Shown here: piece after piece, positions 51,840-61,598 of the stretch | Layout: each line of letters begins with the position of its first letter | How positions within the stretch are numbered: the first letter of the stretch is position 1 | Assembly (NCBI RefSeq): GCF_028680575.1 | Contig: NZ_JAPCKI010000011.1 | Coordinates: forward strand, 62,001-126,000 | DNA: 64,000 bases | Source: Acidovorax benzenivorans | GTDB lineage: Bacteria > Pseudomonadota > Gammaproteobacteria > Burkholderiales > Burkholderiaceae_C | Direction of reading: 5' to 3' | Translations under genes and position numbers: made by a program | The notes under the pieces: generated by a model | Seen by the model: the letters and a program-made list of their open reading frames with translations, nothing else | The model's database searches: none | Told to the model about the DNA's origin: nothing

Positions 51840-53300
51840 TCAGAGCTTGATGCAGACGTTCTTGAGCTCGGTGTAGAACTCCAGCGAATGCACGCCGCCC
51901 TCGCGGCCGATGCCGGACTGCTTGGAGCCGCCGAACGGCGTGCGCAGGTCGCGCAGGAACCAGCTGTTGACCCACGAGATGCCGACCTCCATGCGCTGCG
52001 CCACGCGGTGCGCGCGCGACACGTCGCGCGTCCAGATGGCGGTGGCGAGGCCGTATTCGTTGTCGTTGGCCTTGGCCAGCACCTCTTCTTCGGTGTCGAA
52101 CGGGGCGATGTGGCAGCAGGGGCCGAAGATCTCTTCCTTGATGACGCGCGCGGTCTCGGGCAGGCCGGTCCAGATGGTAGGCTGCACCCAGCAGCCGTCC
52201 TTCAAGTCGCCGGGCATATCGGGCGCGCCGCCGCCGGTGACCACCGTGGCGCCCTCCTGCACCGCCAGCCGGTAGTACGACAGCACCTTGGCCTGGTGCT
52301 CCTTGCTGATCAGCGGGCCCATGCCGGTGTCCTTGTCCTGGGGCACGCCGATCTTCATCTGCTCGGCGCCAGCCTTCAGCGCGGCCACGAATTTGTCGAA
52401 GATCGGGCGCTCGACATAGACGCGCTCGGTGCCCAGGCAGACCTGGCCGCAGTTGGCGAACGCGGAGCGCAGAGTGCCTTCGATGGCCGCGTCGAAGTCG
52501 GCGTCGGCGAACACGATGGCGGCGTTCTTGCCGCCCATCTCCAAGCTCACGGGGCGAGCGCCCTTGGCGGCGGCCTTCATGATGACCTCGCCGGTGCGCG
52601 TCTCGCCCGTGAAGGTGATGGCGTCGATGCCGGGGTGCGTGGTCACGAACTCGCCCGCCGAGCCGGGGCCGAAGCCGTGCACCACGTTGTACACGCCCTT
52701 AGGGATGCCCACCTGGTTCATCACCTCGCCCAGCAGGGCGGCGGTGCGCGGGGTCTCCTCGGATGGCTTGACCACCACCGTGTTGCCGCAGGCCAGCGCC
52801 GGGCCGACCTTCCAGGTCATGAGCAGCAGCGGCAGGTTCCACGGGCAGATCACACCGACCACGCCCACAGGCTTGCGAAAGCCGTAGTTGATGGCGCCGC
52901 GGCCGTCGGGCGTGGCCATCTCGAAGAACTCGGTGGGCACGTTCTTCACCACGTCGGCGAACACCTTGAAGTTGGCCGCACCGCGCGGGATGTCGATGTG
53001 CGAGGCCAGGCTCATGGGCTTGCCGGTGTCGGCGCACTCGGCCTCCAGGAACTCGTCGAAGCGGCGCGTGATCTCGGCCACCAGGGCTTCGAGCAGCTCC
53101 ACCCGCTTGGCCAGGGGCATGGAGCCCCACGGCCCCTTGAGCGCCGCGCGCGCGGCGGCCACGGCGGCGTCCACCTCGGCCTTGCCAGCTTCGGCCACCT
53201 GGCCGATGACCGCGTTGGAGGTCGGCGTGCGGTTGTCGAACCACTTGTCCGTGGCCACGAATTCGCCGTTGATGAAATTCAAAATCTGGTTGGCTAGCAT
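51840..53300 (-). CDS. dmpC: 2-hydroxymuconic semialdehyde dehydrogenase
   Basis: 486 residues of the aldehyde dehydrogenase family. Motifs: ICPWNLPLLLMTWKVGPALA, FTGETRTGEVIM, LEMGGKNAAIVFADAD (general-base Glu) and NCGQVCLGTERVYV with the catalytic Cys. It oxidises the ring-fission product to 2-hydroxymuconate in the oxalocrotonate branch. The start is ATG 53300 (MLANQILNFINGEF); the frame continues to 53969 but that part is antisense to the LysR gene. Confidence 0.95.
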   Translation of the reverse strand: MLANQILNFINGEFVATDKWFDNRTPTSNAVIGQVAEAGKAEVDAAVAAARAALKGPWGSMPLAKRVELLEALVAEITRRFDEFLEAECADTGKPMSLASHIDIPRGAANFKVFADVVKNVPTEFFEMATPDGRGAINYGFRKPVGVVGVICPWNLPLLLMTWKVGPALACGNTVVVKPSEETPRTAALLGEVMNQVGIPKGVYNVVHGFGPGSAGEFVTTHPGIDAITFTGETRTGEVIMKAAAKGARPVSLEMGGKNAAIVFADADFDAAIEGTLRSAFANCGQVCLGTERVYVERPIFDKFVAALKAGAEQMKIGVPQDKDTGMGPLISKEHQAKVLSYYRLAVQEGATVVTGGGAPDMPGDLKDGCWVQPTIWTGLPETARVIKEEIFGPCCHIAPFDTEEEVLAKANDNEYGLATAIWTRDVSRAHRVAQRMEVGISWVNSWFLRDLRTPFGGSKQSGIGREGGVHSLEFYTELKNVCIKL

Positions 53301-53418
53301 GTCTCTCTCATTTCCGGATGGGCTGTCAGGGGGTGATGGTTCACGTTGTCCTTGCAGCGATAAGGGCAACGATAGGCTGCAGGCGTCATACTGTCCAATA
53401 CCGAATTTTCTAAAATTG

Positions 53419-53433
53419 ATACCTTCAAGGTAT
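53419..53433. promoter_or_regulatory. Palindromic LysR-type operator (T-N11-A)
   Basis: ATACCTT-C-AAGGTAT is a perfect 15-bp palindrome, containing T-N11-A, in the 150-bp gap between divergent dmpC and the LysR gene, 17 bp before the LysR start. It is the probable binding site through which that regulator represses itself and activates the dmpC operon. Confidence 0.65.
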
Positions 53434-53450
53434 TTAAAAAAGAGGCAGCC

Positions 53451-54356
53451 ATGGACCTGCGGCAGATGAAATATTTTTTGGCTCTGGCCCAGGAGCTGAA
53501 CTTCGGCCGGGCGGCGCAGCGGCTGCATATGGCCCAGCCGCCACTCACGCGGCAGATCCGCGGGCTGGAAGAGGAACTGGGCACGCCACTGTTTCTGCGC
53601 ACGCCCAAGGGCGTGGAGCTGACGGCTGCGGGCCAGGCATTGCTGGATGAGGTGCCCAACATCCTGTCGTTGGCCGAGCGCGCCAGCGAACGCACCCGCC
53701 TGGCGGGTGAGGGGCTGATCGGCCGACTCGATGTGGGCATCTTCGGCTCGGGCGTGCTCGACGTGATTCCGCGGCTGCTGGCGGACTTCCACCGCGAACG
53801 CCCCGCCGTGCGCCTGGAGCTGCACAACATGACCAAGGCCGAGCAGCTGCAGGCGCTGCGCGAGCGCCGCATCACCGTGGGCTTCAACCGGCTGGTGCAG
53901 GCGGAGCCGGGCCTGGGTGTGGAGATCGTGCTGCGCGAGCCGCTGGTGGTCGGCCTGCCCGAAACCCACCCGCTGTGCGAGCGCGCACAGATCGACCTGC
54001 GCGACCTGAGCGGCGTGCCGATGATCCTGTACCCCAACGCACCCCTGCCCGGCTTGGCGCAGGAGGTGACTGCCGCCTTCGTGCGCGAGGGCGCGCGGCT
54101 GGAGGTGGCGCAGGAGGTCGAGGACGTGCTGACCTGCGTGGCCCTGGTGGCCAGTGGCTTTGGCTGCTGCATCACGACCCAGTCCGCCATGAGCCTGCGC
54201 TTGCCGGGCGTGGCCTACCGACCGCTGCGCTCGCGCTACCTGCGTGATATCGCGCTGTGCTGTCTGTACCGCACCGAAGACAGCTCACCGGTGCTGACTG
54301 CCTTCCTGCAAGTGGTGCGCTCATTTGCCGCGCGGCAGAGCAACGGCGGCACATAG
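53451..54356 (+). CDS. LysR-type regulator divergent from dmpC (AphT-like position)
   Basis: 301 residues of the CatR/BenM subgroup: MDLRQMKYFLALAQELNFGR, AQPPLTRQIRGLEEEL, and an effector domain from about residue 90. It is divergent from the dmpC-E-F-G-H-I operon, as aphT is in Comamonas testosteroni phenol clusters, and likely activates it on sensing a muconate-like pathway compound. It is convergent with dmpD, 47 bp apart, with no clear terminator. Confidence 0.92.
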   Translation: MDLRQMKYFLALAQELNFGRAAQRLHMAQPPLTRQIRGLEEELGTPLFLRTPKGVELTAAGQALLDEVPNILSLAERASERTRLAGEGLIGRLDVGIFGSGVLDVIPRLLADFHRERPAVRLELHNMTKAEQLQALRERRITVGFNRLVQAEPGLGVEIVLREPLVVGLPETHPLCERAQIDLRDLSGVPMILYPNAPLPGLAQEVTAAFVREGARLEVAQEVEDVLTCVALVASGFGCCITTQSAMSLRLPGVAYRPLRSRYLRDIALCCLYRTEDSSPVLTAFLQVVRSFAARQSNGGT

Positions 54357-54403
54357 CGCAGGCCGCAGCGTCGTCGTGGAGCGGTGGAGCAACGCACATG
54401 GGA

Positions 54404-55264
54404 TCAGTCCTTCGCGGCCTCTGCCAGGAAGTCGCCGACCAGGCGGGCAAAACGCGCCGCGTGCTCGATCTGCGTCCAGTGGCCGCAGTGGCCGTACACA
54501 TGCATCTGCGCGTTCCCGATCCACTCGGCCAGCGTGTAGGAGTTGGACAGCGGGATCACCTGATCCTCGCGGCCGTGGACGATCAGGGTTTCATGCGGGA
54601 TGGCGCGGATGTCCTGCTCGGCGCTGGCCAGCGTATCGACCCAGCGCTGGCGCGGCGCGGGGAACATTGCCGAGAACGATTCCTGAAAGCCCGGGCGGAT
54701 GCTGGCCTCGTAGCGCATGCGGGCCAGGTCATCGCTCATCAAGTCGCGGTTGAAGGCGAAGTAATCCATGATGGCGCGCATGTTCTGCACCGAGGGGGTG
54801 TAGCCCCAGACCGCGTCCAGCCCGCGCGTGATCGGGAACGGCACGCCCACGCTGCCCATCAGCACCAGGCGGCGCACGCGCTCAGGGTGGCGGATGGCCA
54901 GCGCCAGCGCCAGCCCGCCGCCGAACGAGTTGCCCACGAGGTCGGCGCGCTCGATGCCCAGCGCGTCGAGCAGGCCCACGGCCTGGCGCACCCAGGCGTC
55001 CATCCCGTAGTGGAAGCCCGCAGGCCGCTCGCTGAAGCCGAAGCCCACCATGTCCGGCGCGATCACGCGCGCACGCTCGGACAGCGCAGGCATCACGAGT
55101 CGCCAGTTGGCCCAGGCCGACACGCCCGGGCCGGATCCATGGATCAGCAGCACCGGGTCGCCGCTGCCCACGTCGTGATAGTTTGTGCGGATTCCGGCCG
55201 CCGTGATGGTGTGCGCAACCTCCGGGTTGCTCTGGGTTGGCCGTTCTAGTTGGGATACTGACAT
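54404..55264 (-). CDS. dmpD: 2-hydroxymuconic semialdehyde hydrolase
   Basis: 286 residues. Alpha/beta-hydrolase with LIHGSGPGVSAWANW (oxyanion hole), VGNSFGGGLAL (nucleophile Ser), HGREDQVIP (Asp) and GHCGHWTQIEH (His). It hydrolyses ring-fission products, mainly the ketones from 3-methylcatechol, to 2-hydroxypentadienoate. Here it belongs to the dmpK-B transcript and is separated from dmpC by the LysR gene. Confidence 0.94.
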   Translation of the reverse strand: MSVSQLERPTQSNPEVAHTITAAGIRTNYHDVGSGDPVLLIHGSGPGVSAWANWRLVMPALSERARVIAPDMVGFGFSERPAGFHYGMDAWVRQAVGLLDALGIERADLVGNSFGGGLALALAIRHPERVRRLVLMGSVGVPFPITRGLDAVWGYTPSVQNMRAIMDYFAFNRDLMSDDLARMRYEASIRPGFQESFSAMFPAPRQRWVDTLASAEQDIRAIPHETLIVHGREDQVIPLSNSYTLAEWIGNAQMHVYGHCGHWTQIEHAARFARLVGDFLAEAAKD

Positions 55265-55337
55265 GCTTCAGCTTTCGTATGGATCAAGCGCGAATGCGAG
55301 GTATGGATGCGGGGTGTGATTTCGCGCGTGGAATGAA

Positions 55338-55796
55338 TCAGGCGCCAAGGCCTAGCGCCTGCAAGCCAGCGCGCGCAATGGCCTCGTCCTGCGCTTCGCT
55401 ACCGCCGGACACGCCGATGCCGCCGATGCGCACGCCGTCCTCCACGATGGGCAGGCCGCCGCCAAAGGCGACGAAGCGCGGCCGCAGCACCAGCCCCTGG
55501 CGCACTGCGTCGGAGTGCGAGGCCAGTTCGGCATGCCATGCACTCGTCGGCAGGCCAAAGCTTGTGGCCGTGTAGGCCTTGTCATGGGCAATGTCCACGG
55601 AATGCAGTGGTGCGCCCGGCATGCGCGCAAAGGCCGCCAGCACGCCAGCAGCATCCACCACCGACACATTCACGCGCACGCCCAACGCAGCGGCGTGCGC
55701 CACGGCGGCCTGCGCGGCACGCAGCGCGGGCGCCGCGTCGATGACCGACTGCGGAACACTGAGCGCCGTGGCAGGTGGCAGGGCAGCGCCTGGCAT
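55338..55796 (-). CDS. GlcG/HbpS-family protein
   Basis: 152 residues starting [16 protein letters not shown], with RVNVSVVDAAGVLAAFARM, SVDIAHDKAYTAT and GGGLPIVEDGVRIGGIGVSGG typical of the GlcG/HbpS family, which binds haem or small cofactors. Members often accompany catechol 2,3-dioxygenase genes. Its ATG shares one base with the dmpB stop, so it is coupled to the dioxygenase and might help keep its iron reduced or assist otherwise; this role is a guess. Confidence 0.85.
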   Translation of the reverse strand: MPGAALPPATALSVPQSVIDAAPALRAAQAAVAHAAALGVRVNVSVVDAAGVLAAFARMPGAPLHSVDIAHDKAYTATSFGLPTSAWHAELASHSDAVRQGLVLRPRFVAFGGGLPIVEDGVRIGGIGVSGGSEAQDEAIARAGLQALGLGA

Positions 55797-56740
55797 CAGG
55801 TGTACACGTCCGTGAAAGACGCCACCAGTTCCCCCGTGTGGTAGAAGATTCCGCTGCCCAGCTTGTCCTCGCTCCAGGTGGTCACGGGGCGGTCTGGCTG
55901 TGCGAGGTAACCCAGCCCGGCAAAGGTTTCGTTGCGGTTGCCGCTGGGGTCGAAGAAGTAAATGGTCTCGCCGCGCGTGATGCCGTGGCGCGTGGGCGCC
56001 ACGTCGATCTTGACCTTCTTCTTGGCCATGACGTCGGCGGCCTTGAGCACGTCGTGCCACGAATCCAGGAAGAACGCGATATGGTGCAGGCCGCTGACAG
56101 GGCCGCCCACAAAGGCAATGTCGTGCGGCGTGGTGGTGCACGCCATCCAGGTGGCGGCCTGCATGTCGCCCTGGGGGCCGACCAGCACCTGCTCGGTCAG
56201 GAAGAACTCCAGGCACTCCACCATGAAGCGCGTGTTGTCCTGCACGGTATTGATGCCCGCCTCGGGGTTCATCTCGCACATCAGCAGCAAATGGTCGAGC
56301 CAGTGCGCGCCCGCGCCCCGGACGCCATCGGGCCACGGGTCGGGGTTGACGGTGCCCACGTCGGTGCCCACGTATTCCTTCATGGCGTACAGGCGCATTT
56401 CATGGCCGCTGGGCAGGTTGAACTGCAGCATGCGGCCGGTGGAGGGCAGCGTGCCCTCCGCCAGCATCGTGGTCTTGATGCCCCAGGCTTCGATGCGGGC
56501 CTGCAGCGCGTCCAGGTCCTCATCCTTTTTCACCTTGTAGGCCACGTGGTTCAGGCCCGCACGGTCGCTGGGCGTGAGGATGATCGAGTATTTGTCCCAC
56601 TCGTCCCAGCATTTCAGATACACGTTACCAGCGTTGTCCTTCATGGCGGTCTTGAGGCCTAAGACCTCTTCGTAGTGCTTCACAGCAGCGGCCATGTCCA
56701 TGACCCGCAGGCTCACGTGGCCGATTCTCAGTACACCCAT
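55796..56740 (-). CDS. dmpB: Catechol 2,3-dioxygenase
   Basis: 314 residues of the extradiol class I.2.A type. Iron ligands: H150 (HWLDH), H219 or H220 (GLHHIAF) and E271 (GNRNETF). It cleaves catechol and alkylcatechols to 2-hydroxymuconic semialdehydes. Flanked by the ferredoxin gene dmpQ, whose product reactivates the oxidised iron. Confidence 0.97.
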   Translation of the reverse strand: MGVLRIGHVSLRVMDMAAAVKHYEEVLGLKTAMKDNAGNVYLKCWDEWDKYSIILTPSDRAGLNHVAYKVKKDEDLDALQARIEAWGIKTTMLAEGTLPSTGRMLQFNLPSGHEMRLYAMKEYVGTDVGTVNPDPWPDGVRGAGAHWLDHLLLMCEMNPEAGINTVQDNTRFMVECLEFFLTEQVLVGPQGDMQAATWMACTTTPHDIAFVGGPVSGLHHIAFFLDSWHDVLKAADVMAKKKVKIDVAPTRHGITRGETIYFFDPSGNRNETFAGLGYLAQPDRPVTTWSEDKLGSGIFYHTGELVASFTDVYT

Positions 56741-56789
56741 TTCATGTCTCCTTCGGTTGGTAAAACTTCACTGATTCAAATTGGCTGAC

Positions 56790-57146
56790 TCAACTGGCAG
56801 GGCGTTGCACCACCGCGGTGGCGCTGCCCAGGAAAGGCTTGCGCAATCGGGCGGCCACTTCCAGGCAGACGGCCTGGGTGGGCGCCACGCGGCAGGCCAG
56901 CGTGTAGCCGTTGGCCTCTTCTTCGCTGCTGACATGGGCGCGGCTGATGGGTCCGAGCGATTGCACCGCCCCTTCCACGATGCGCACCTTGCAAACTCCG
57001 CAGCCACCGCTGACGCAACCGGCCGGGATTCCCTTGCGGCCCAGACGCAACATGCCGGCCAGCAGGCTTTCGGTGGTGGCGCAGTCATAACAGTCGCCGG
57101 TCTGCGACACGCTGACGCGAACTTTGGAACAGGGGTGGATTCCCAT
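56790..57146 (-). CDS. dmpQ: [2Fe-2S] ferredoxin reactivating catechol 2,3-dioxygenase
   Basis: 118 residues of the XylT/DmpQ type. Cysteines in CVSGGCGVCKVRI plus a later Cys in LACRVAPT hold the cluster; an extra CYDCATTES precedes them. XylT-like ferredoxins re-reduce the active-site iron of catechol 2,3-dioxygenase after inactivation by alkylcatechols. It lies 8 bp after dmpP. Confidence 0.92.
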   Translation of the reverse strand: MGIHPCSKVRVSVSQTGDCYDCATTESLLAGMLRLGRKGIPAGCVSGGCGVCKVRIVEGAVQSLGPISRAHVSSEEEANGYTLACRVAPTQAVCLEVAARLRKPFLGSATAVVQRPAS

Positions 57147-57154
57147 GGCGGCTC

Positions 57155-58219
57155 CTAAATCGTCTTGAACAAGGGGCTGCGTGCCTGCTGCGCATCGGCG
57201 GCCGAAAGGAATTTCTCGGTGTAGATGTCGCGCTCGAACAGGCGCCCCTGCATCAGCGTGCCGATGCAGGCTTCAATCATGGGCGGTGGCCCGCACAGGT
57301 AGGCCTTGTGGCCGACAAAGCTGCCACCAAAGTGCGCCTTGGCTGCTTCGTGAACGAAGCCGCGCGCACCGTTCCAGCCATCGCCCTCGGCTGCGTTCGA
57401 CAGCGCCGGTACGTAGGTGAAATGCGGATGGCGCGCTGCGAGGTCACGGAACTCGGCGTCGTAGTACAGCTCCTGCGCACTGCGCTGCCCGTACACCAGC
57501 GTGATGGGCTGCGTGCAGCCGCTGGCCAGCAACTCCAGAATCATGGCGCGCGGACTCGACAGGCCCGAACCTCCGGCCATGAACACCATGGGCATGGCCG
57601 CCGAGCGGCGCACGAAGAAGCGGCCGTACGGCCCGGTCAGCTGCAGCCGGTCGCCTGGTTGCAGCGACTGGTGCAACCAGGTGGTGCCAGCGCCGCCGGG
57701 CACCTGGCGCACGTTCAGCTCGATCTCGCTGCTCAAGCCGTCGGCACCGGGCGCATTGGCAATCGAGAAGGCGCGCCCGCCTTCAACGCCCGGAATCTGC
57801 ACCTGCACATACTGCCCGGCCTGGTAATGGATGGGCTGGTCCAGGTGCAGGTGCAGGGCCTTGATGGTCGGAGTGAGCTGCTCGATGCGCGCCACCGTGG
57901 CGGTGAAGTCACGCACCGGAATCACTTGGGCGTCGGGGTCGTCGTCAAAGTCGGCCTCGACGGTGGCGTCCGACTGCAGCGTGGCACAGCAGGCCAGCGT
58001 CTTGCCGTCGTCACGCTCCATTTCCATCAAGGCGAACGGGTTGGCTGCGCCATGGTCCACCTCGCCGTCAGTCACCTGCACCTTGCAGGTGCCGCACAGG
58101 CCGTGGCCACAGGCATGCGGTATGTAGATGCCCTGGCGCAGGGCGGCATCTAGCAGGGTCTGGCCTTCTTCCACCTCGATGGTGGCGCCCAGGGGTTCGA
58201 GAGTCAGTTGGTAGCTCAT
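57155..58219 (-). CDS. dmpP: Phenol hydroxylase reductase component P5
   Basis: 354 residues. N-terminal plant-type [2Fe-2S] domain (CGHGLCGTCKVQV, then LACCA), an FAD domain with GRAFSIANAPG, and an NAD-binding part with VFMAGGSGLSSPRAM. It passes electrons from NADH to the DmpLNO oxygenase. Confidence 0.96.
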   Translation of the reverse strand: MSYQLTLEPLGATIEVEEGQTLLDAALRQGIYIPHACGHGLCGTCKVQVTDGEVDHGAANPFALMEMERDDGKTLACCATLQSDATVEADFDDDPDAQVIPVRDFTATVARIEQLTPTIKALHLHLDQPIHYQAGQYVQVQIPGVEGGRAFSIANAPGADGLSSEIELNVRQVPGGAGTTWLHQSLQPGDRLQLTGPYGRFFVRRSAAMPMVFMAGGSGLSSPRAMILELLASGCTQPITLVYGQRSAQELYYDAEFRDLAARHPHFTYVPALSNAAEGDGWNGARGFVHEAAKAHFGGSFVGHKAYLCGPPPMIEACIGTLMQGRLFERDIYTEKFLSAADAQQARSPLFKTI

Positions 58220-58282
58220 GGCTTGTCCTGGACGACGGGGCTGCGCAAAGGCAGCACCCGCCGTCGGTGCGGGCTGCGATAG

Positions 58283-58639
58283 TTAGCTGAAGGACCCCTG
58301 GATGCCCGTCAGGCCCGGCGTGCGGAAGCTGATCATGTCCTTGTGGCCCAGGCCGTTGTCGGCCAGGCTCTTGGCCGGGTCGGGCGTCCAGGGCTGGCCC
58401 GACTTGAACCACTGCATGGTGTTCCAGTCGATGCGGGCAAAGTCGGGGTGCACGCCATACACGCCGGGCAGCACCACCTGGCCGATGGCGCCAAAGGGCA
58501 TATCGGCAGGCAGGGGCAGCGCCACCGGGCAGGGGAACATGAGGTGCTCCTCCCAGCCGATGAAGAGCAGCGGCGCAGGGAAGTTCTCGCGCACGTCCTT
58601 GGCGGGGAAGTCGTAGGGTTTGAGGGCGGTCACGCTCAT
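58283..58639 (-). CDS. dmpO: Phenol hydroxylase component P4
   Basis: 118 residues beginning MSVTALKPYDFPAKDVRENF, with FIGWEEHLMFPCPVALPLP. It is the small (gamma) subunit of the oxygenase hexamer. The ATG overlaps the dmpN stop by 4 bp. Confidence 0.95.
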   Translation of the reverse strand: MSVTALKPYDFPAKDVRENFPAPLLFIGWEEHLMFPCPVALPLPADMPFGAIGQVVLPGVYGVHPDFARIDWNTMQWFKSGQPWTPDPAKSLADNGLGHKDMISFRTPGLTGIQGSFS

Positions 58640-60219
58640 GACTGGGCTCCTTGCTGCGCTGCAGTGGCGCTCACCGGCGCGGGGTCGCCACGCCAGGTGG
58701 CAAAGTTCTTCTGGTCTTCCGAGCCTTCGAAGTCGAAGTTGTCACGCCCCACGTTCATGCCGTACCAGTCCAGCACGGCCAGCAGCGGGTCAAAGCCTTC
58801 GGCGGTGGGATCCACACCGGGCTTGAAGCATTGGCCCTGGTAAATCTGCTGCACCGGCAGCCACGACTGCACGTATTTCTCGGGCTCGTCCTCGAACACG
58901 TGCTGACAGCCGTCGCTGCAGAAGTGGTACTTTTCGCCCTTGTATTCGGTCTCGCGGTGGCAGATCTTGGTGGGGTCGCCCGGCTCGGTGAAGAGCAGCG
59001 GAATCTGGCAGGTGTTGCACAGCATCGGCAGCGTCTTGTTGTAAATGCGCCGGCCGGCTTTTTGCTCTTCGCGCAGGTGCTCGAAGCGTGGGCGGTAGTA
59101 CTTGTCGAAGGTGTCGGGGTACTTCTCGCTGAGCCACCGCAGCTCGTCTTCCTTGGGGATCCAGGTGTGGAAGGGGGCTGCAGCGCCGTAGCTGTAGAAC
59201 GTGTTCCAGGCCTGGTGGCTGATGTGGTCCTTGCCCTCACAGGCCTCTTTCCAGCCCTTGGGCTCGCGGATACCGTAGCGCGCCAGGTCGCGGAACAGCG
59301 CGCCGCCGTTTTCCTCGACATACATCTCCCAGCTTTCCTTCCAGCTCATCACGCGCTTGGGCAGCATGTAGTCCTGCATCATGGCTACCAGGGTGAGCAG
59401 GCGGTAGCCGCGCCAGAACCACTTGTCGATCCACTTCTGCACGATGGGCACGTTGGCAGGGTCCTGCTCCAGCATGAACTTGATGCACTCGATGCCCAGC
59501 GTCATGTGGCGTGATTCGTCGGATTGCGCCGAGAAACCAAACGTCACCGTGGACATATCGCCGTTGTGCGCAGCACCCGACATGAAGGGCACGAACAGCA
59601 GGTTGGTCAGCACATACTCAAACGAGAAGCTCACAGCCGTGAGGAACTCAAAGGGCCCACCCGACAGCGCATCCTCGAAGAACGACTTGGGCACCGACAG
59701 GTACCACACGCGGTCGAACCATTGGGTCGGCTGGTGCATGCCGTTGAAGTACTTGTTGTAGTGCGACAGCGCGTGTGTCTCGGTCTGGTAGTGGCGCAGT
59801 TCGTCAATGGACTGCATCTGCGCCGCCACGCGGGCCCCGGCGCCTGTGAAGTGCCGGCCCACATGCGCAAAGCCGCGGTGCGCGTAGTACTCCAGCGGTG
59901 TCACGCCCTGGATGAACAGCTTGAGCGCGTTCACGTAGCGCGCATCCGAGATGCCGAGCTGGCCGTTGTTCTGCGCAAAGGCCTCGATCACGGCATAGAG
60001 CTTCTTTTCCTTCTCGCCCTGGTACTTCCAGTAGGCGTCCATGGTCAGGCGAAACGGGTCTTCCCATTTGTCCCAGTCGTGGATCTTGATGCCTTCATAC
60101 TGGTCGAACGGAAAGACCTTTTCCATTGGCTGGTAGGTCGTATCCCAGGCCAGGCCGCGCGTCATGGCGGCGTAGCGGTCCTTGAGGCCCAGTTTCTTCT
60201 TGATGACAGGTGCGTCCAT
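58636..60219 (-). CDS. dmpN: Phenol hydroxylase large oxygenase subunit P3
   Basis: 527 residues. The di-iron site is given by two D-E-x-R-H motifs, DELRHYQTE and DESRHMTLG, within the four-helix bundle. It hydroxylates phenol and methylphenols at the ortho position. A C-terminal Cys-rich piece (MLCNTCQIPLLF, HFCSDGCQHVF) binds zinc in this family. Start at ATG 60219 (MDAPVIKKKLGLKDRY). Confidence 0.97.
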   Translation of the reverse strand: MDAPVIKKKLGLKDRYAAMTRGLAWDTTYQPMEKVFPFDQYEGIKIHDWDKWEDPFRLTMDAYWKYQGEKEKKLYAVIEAFAQNNGQLGISDARYVNALKLFIQGVTPLEYYAHRGFAHVGRHFTGAGARVAAQMQSIDELRHYQTETHALSHYNKYFNGMHQPTQWFDRVWYLSVPKSFFEDALSGGPFEFLTAVSFSFEYVLTNLLFVPFMSGAAHNGDMSTVTFGFSAQSDESRHMTLGIECIKFMLEQDPANVPIVQKWIDKWFWRGYRLLTLVAMMQDYMLPKRVMSWKESWEMYVEENGGALFRDLARYGIREPKGWKEACEGKDHISHQAWNTFYSYGAAAPFHTWIPKEDELRWLSEKYPDTFDKYYRPRFEHLREEQKAGRRIYNKTLPMLCNTCQIPLLFTEPGDPTKICHRETEYKGEKYHFCSDGCQHVFEDEPEKYVQSWLPVQQIYQGQCFKPGVDPTAEGFDPLLAVLDWYGMNVGRDNFDFEGSEDQKNFATWRGDPAPVSATAAQQGAQS

Positions 60220-60259
60220 GATGTTGTCTCCTATTGGTTTCGTGCAATGACCTGCAGGC

Positions 60260-60553
60260 TCAGTGCTGCCAGCTCAGTGAAAACTCGTCGTCGTCTTCGT
60301 CGATGTAACCGGACAGCGTCACGAGGTTGACGTGCAGCTGCTGCAGGTTGAAGCGCTGGCCGGTCTGCTCTTCGATGGTTTCGCGGCGGATCACGAGGCG
60401 GCCGGGCGCGTTGATCTTCACGAGCCCCGGTGGATAGGTGGCGCTGGCCTGGGCGTTGTCCGCCAGGATGGCGTCCACGACCGGGCGGGACTCTTCGTTG
60501 TCCTGAAAGGCAATGAAGACGCTGGAGACGGCGGAAACGGTAGATGCGTTCAT
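60260..60553 (-). CDS. dmpM: Phenol hydroxylase effector protein P2
   Basis: 97 residues, starting MNASTVSAVSSVFIAFQDNE. No cofactor motifs are expected: it is the coupling protein that binds the oxygenase and is needed for turnover (VVDAILADN, VKINAPGRLVIRRETIEE). Hidden in a longer frame to 60712. Lies 14 bp after dmpL. Confidence 0.94.
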   Translation of the reverse strand: MNASTVSAVSSVFIAFQDNEESRPVVDAILADNAQASATYPPGLVKINAPGRLVIRRETIEEQTGQRFNLQQLHVNLVTLSGYIDEDDDEFSLSWQH

Positions 60554-60567
60554 GGTGATGACTTCCT

Positions 60568-61560
60568 CTAGACGACCAGGCCGGACTTGCGAGCCCGCGC
60601 GTCCAGCGCTGTGCGCACATCGGCCAGGGCCTCGGCGCCTTGCGCACCCAGTGCGCGGTCCGCCACCGGTGCCAGCGCGGCCTGCGCCAGATCGGCATAG
60701 GTCTTGAACCAATCGGTGATCAGCGCCCGGTTGTCGTCCGATGCTGCAGCGGCCACCTTGATGACCGCGTCCACCCAGCGCGCGCTCTCGTCATGCCACT
60801 CGGGCATGAAGGCGGTCAGCATGGCGACCGCCGTGCCGCCCTGCACTGCCAGGTGGTCGTCCACAAAATGCGTGTAGATCAGTGGGTACTGCAGGCCATC
60901 GAGCGCCAGGTTCTGTGCCACGAACAACTCGAACGGGTCCTGGACCACCAGCGTGTCCTCCACCAGCCGGCGCAGCACCTGCCAGCGCGGGTCGTGCAGC
61001 CAGTCGTTCTGGCCCGCGTCGAGTGCGCCGGGCTCGCCCAGGGCCAACCCCAGGCGCGTGATGTACTGCGCCACGGCCAGGTGATCCATGGCGTGGAACA
61101 TGGCCGGCGCCGTGAACGCCGTGCCATAACCGCGTGAGCAGATGGTGCAGTTGTTCATGTTCGCGCCCCAGGCCGCGTGGCGCAGCGGCATAAGCACTTC
61201 GCAGGCGGCAGCGCGCTGCGTGTCCGGAATCTTGTCGATCAGCCCGCGTGATTCCACGAACTGGTAATTGGCCTCCATCGCCTCCTGCTGACGGGCCCGC
61301 GCCATGGTCCAGTTGGCGTAATAGAACTGGCGCGGATCGCGCAACGCGTCCCAGTCGGCCATCTTGACGGCCGTGCGAGCGGTGTCGAACAACTCGAACT
61401 CTGGCTCCCAGGTCGGGCGGTAATGGAAGTTCGCGGTGGGCTGCACGCCCACCGTGGCTTCCAGGTAGCGCGACGAAGGCTTGTCGCCCGTATGGGCCGC
61501 CACGCGGGCAAAAGTGTGGCGCAGCGGTTGGATCTCACGCGCCTGCAGGTCGATGTTCAT
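60568..61560 (-). CDS. dmpL: Phenol hydroxylase beta subunit P1
   Basis: 330 residues starting MNIDLQAREIQPLRHTFARV. It resembles the non-metal beta subunit of di-iron monooxygenases (FHYRPTWEPEFELFD, PRQFYYANWTMAR). It stabilises the oxygenase core with DmpN and DmpO. The frame runs upstream to 61689, but ATG 61560 is the family start. Confidence 0.95.
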   Translation of the reverse strand: MNIDLQAREIQPLRHTFARVAAHTGDKPSSRYLEATVGVQPTANFHYRPTWEPEFELFDTARTAVKMADWDALRDPRQFYYANWTMARARQQEAMEANYQFVESRGLIDKIPDTQRAAACEVLMPLRHAAWGANMNNCTICSRGYGTAFTAPAMFHAMDHLAVAQYITRLGLALGEPGALDAGQNDWLHDPRWQVLRRLVEDTLVVQDPFELFVAQNLALDGLQYPLIYTHFVDDHLAVQGGTAVAMLTAFMPEWHDESARWVDAVIKVAAAASDDNRALITDWFKTYADLAQAALAPVADRALGAQGAEALADVRTALDARARKSGLVV

Positions 61561-61598
61561 GGGGGCTTGTCTCCTGTTGGTGTTTATGGGAACCCGGC

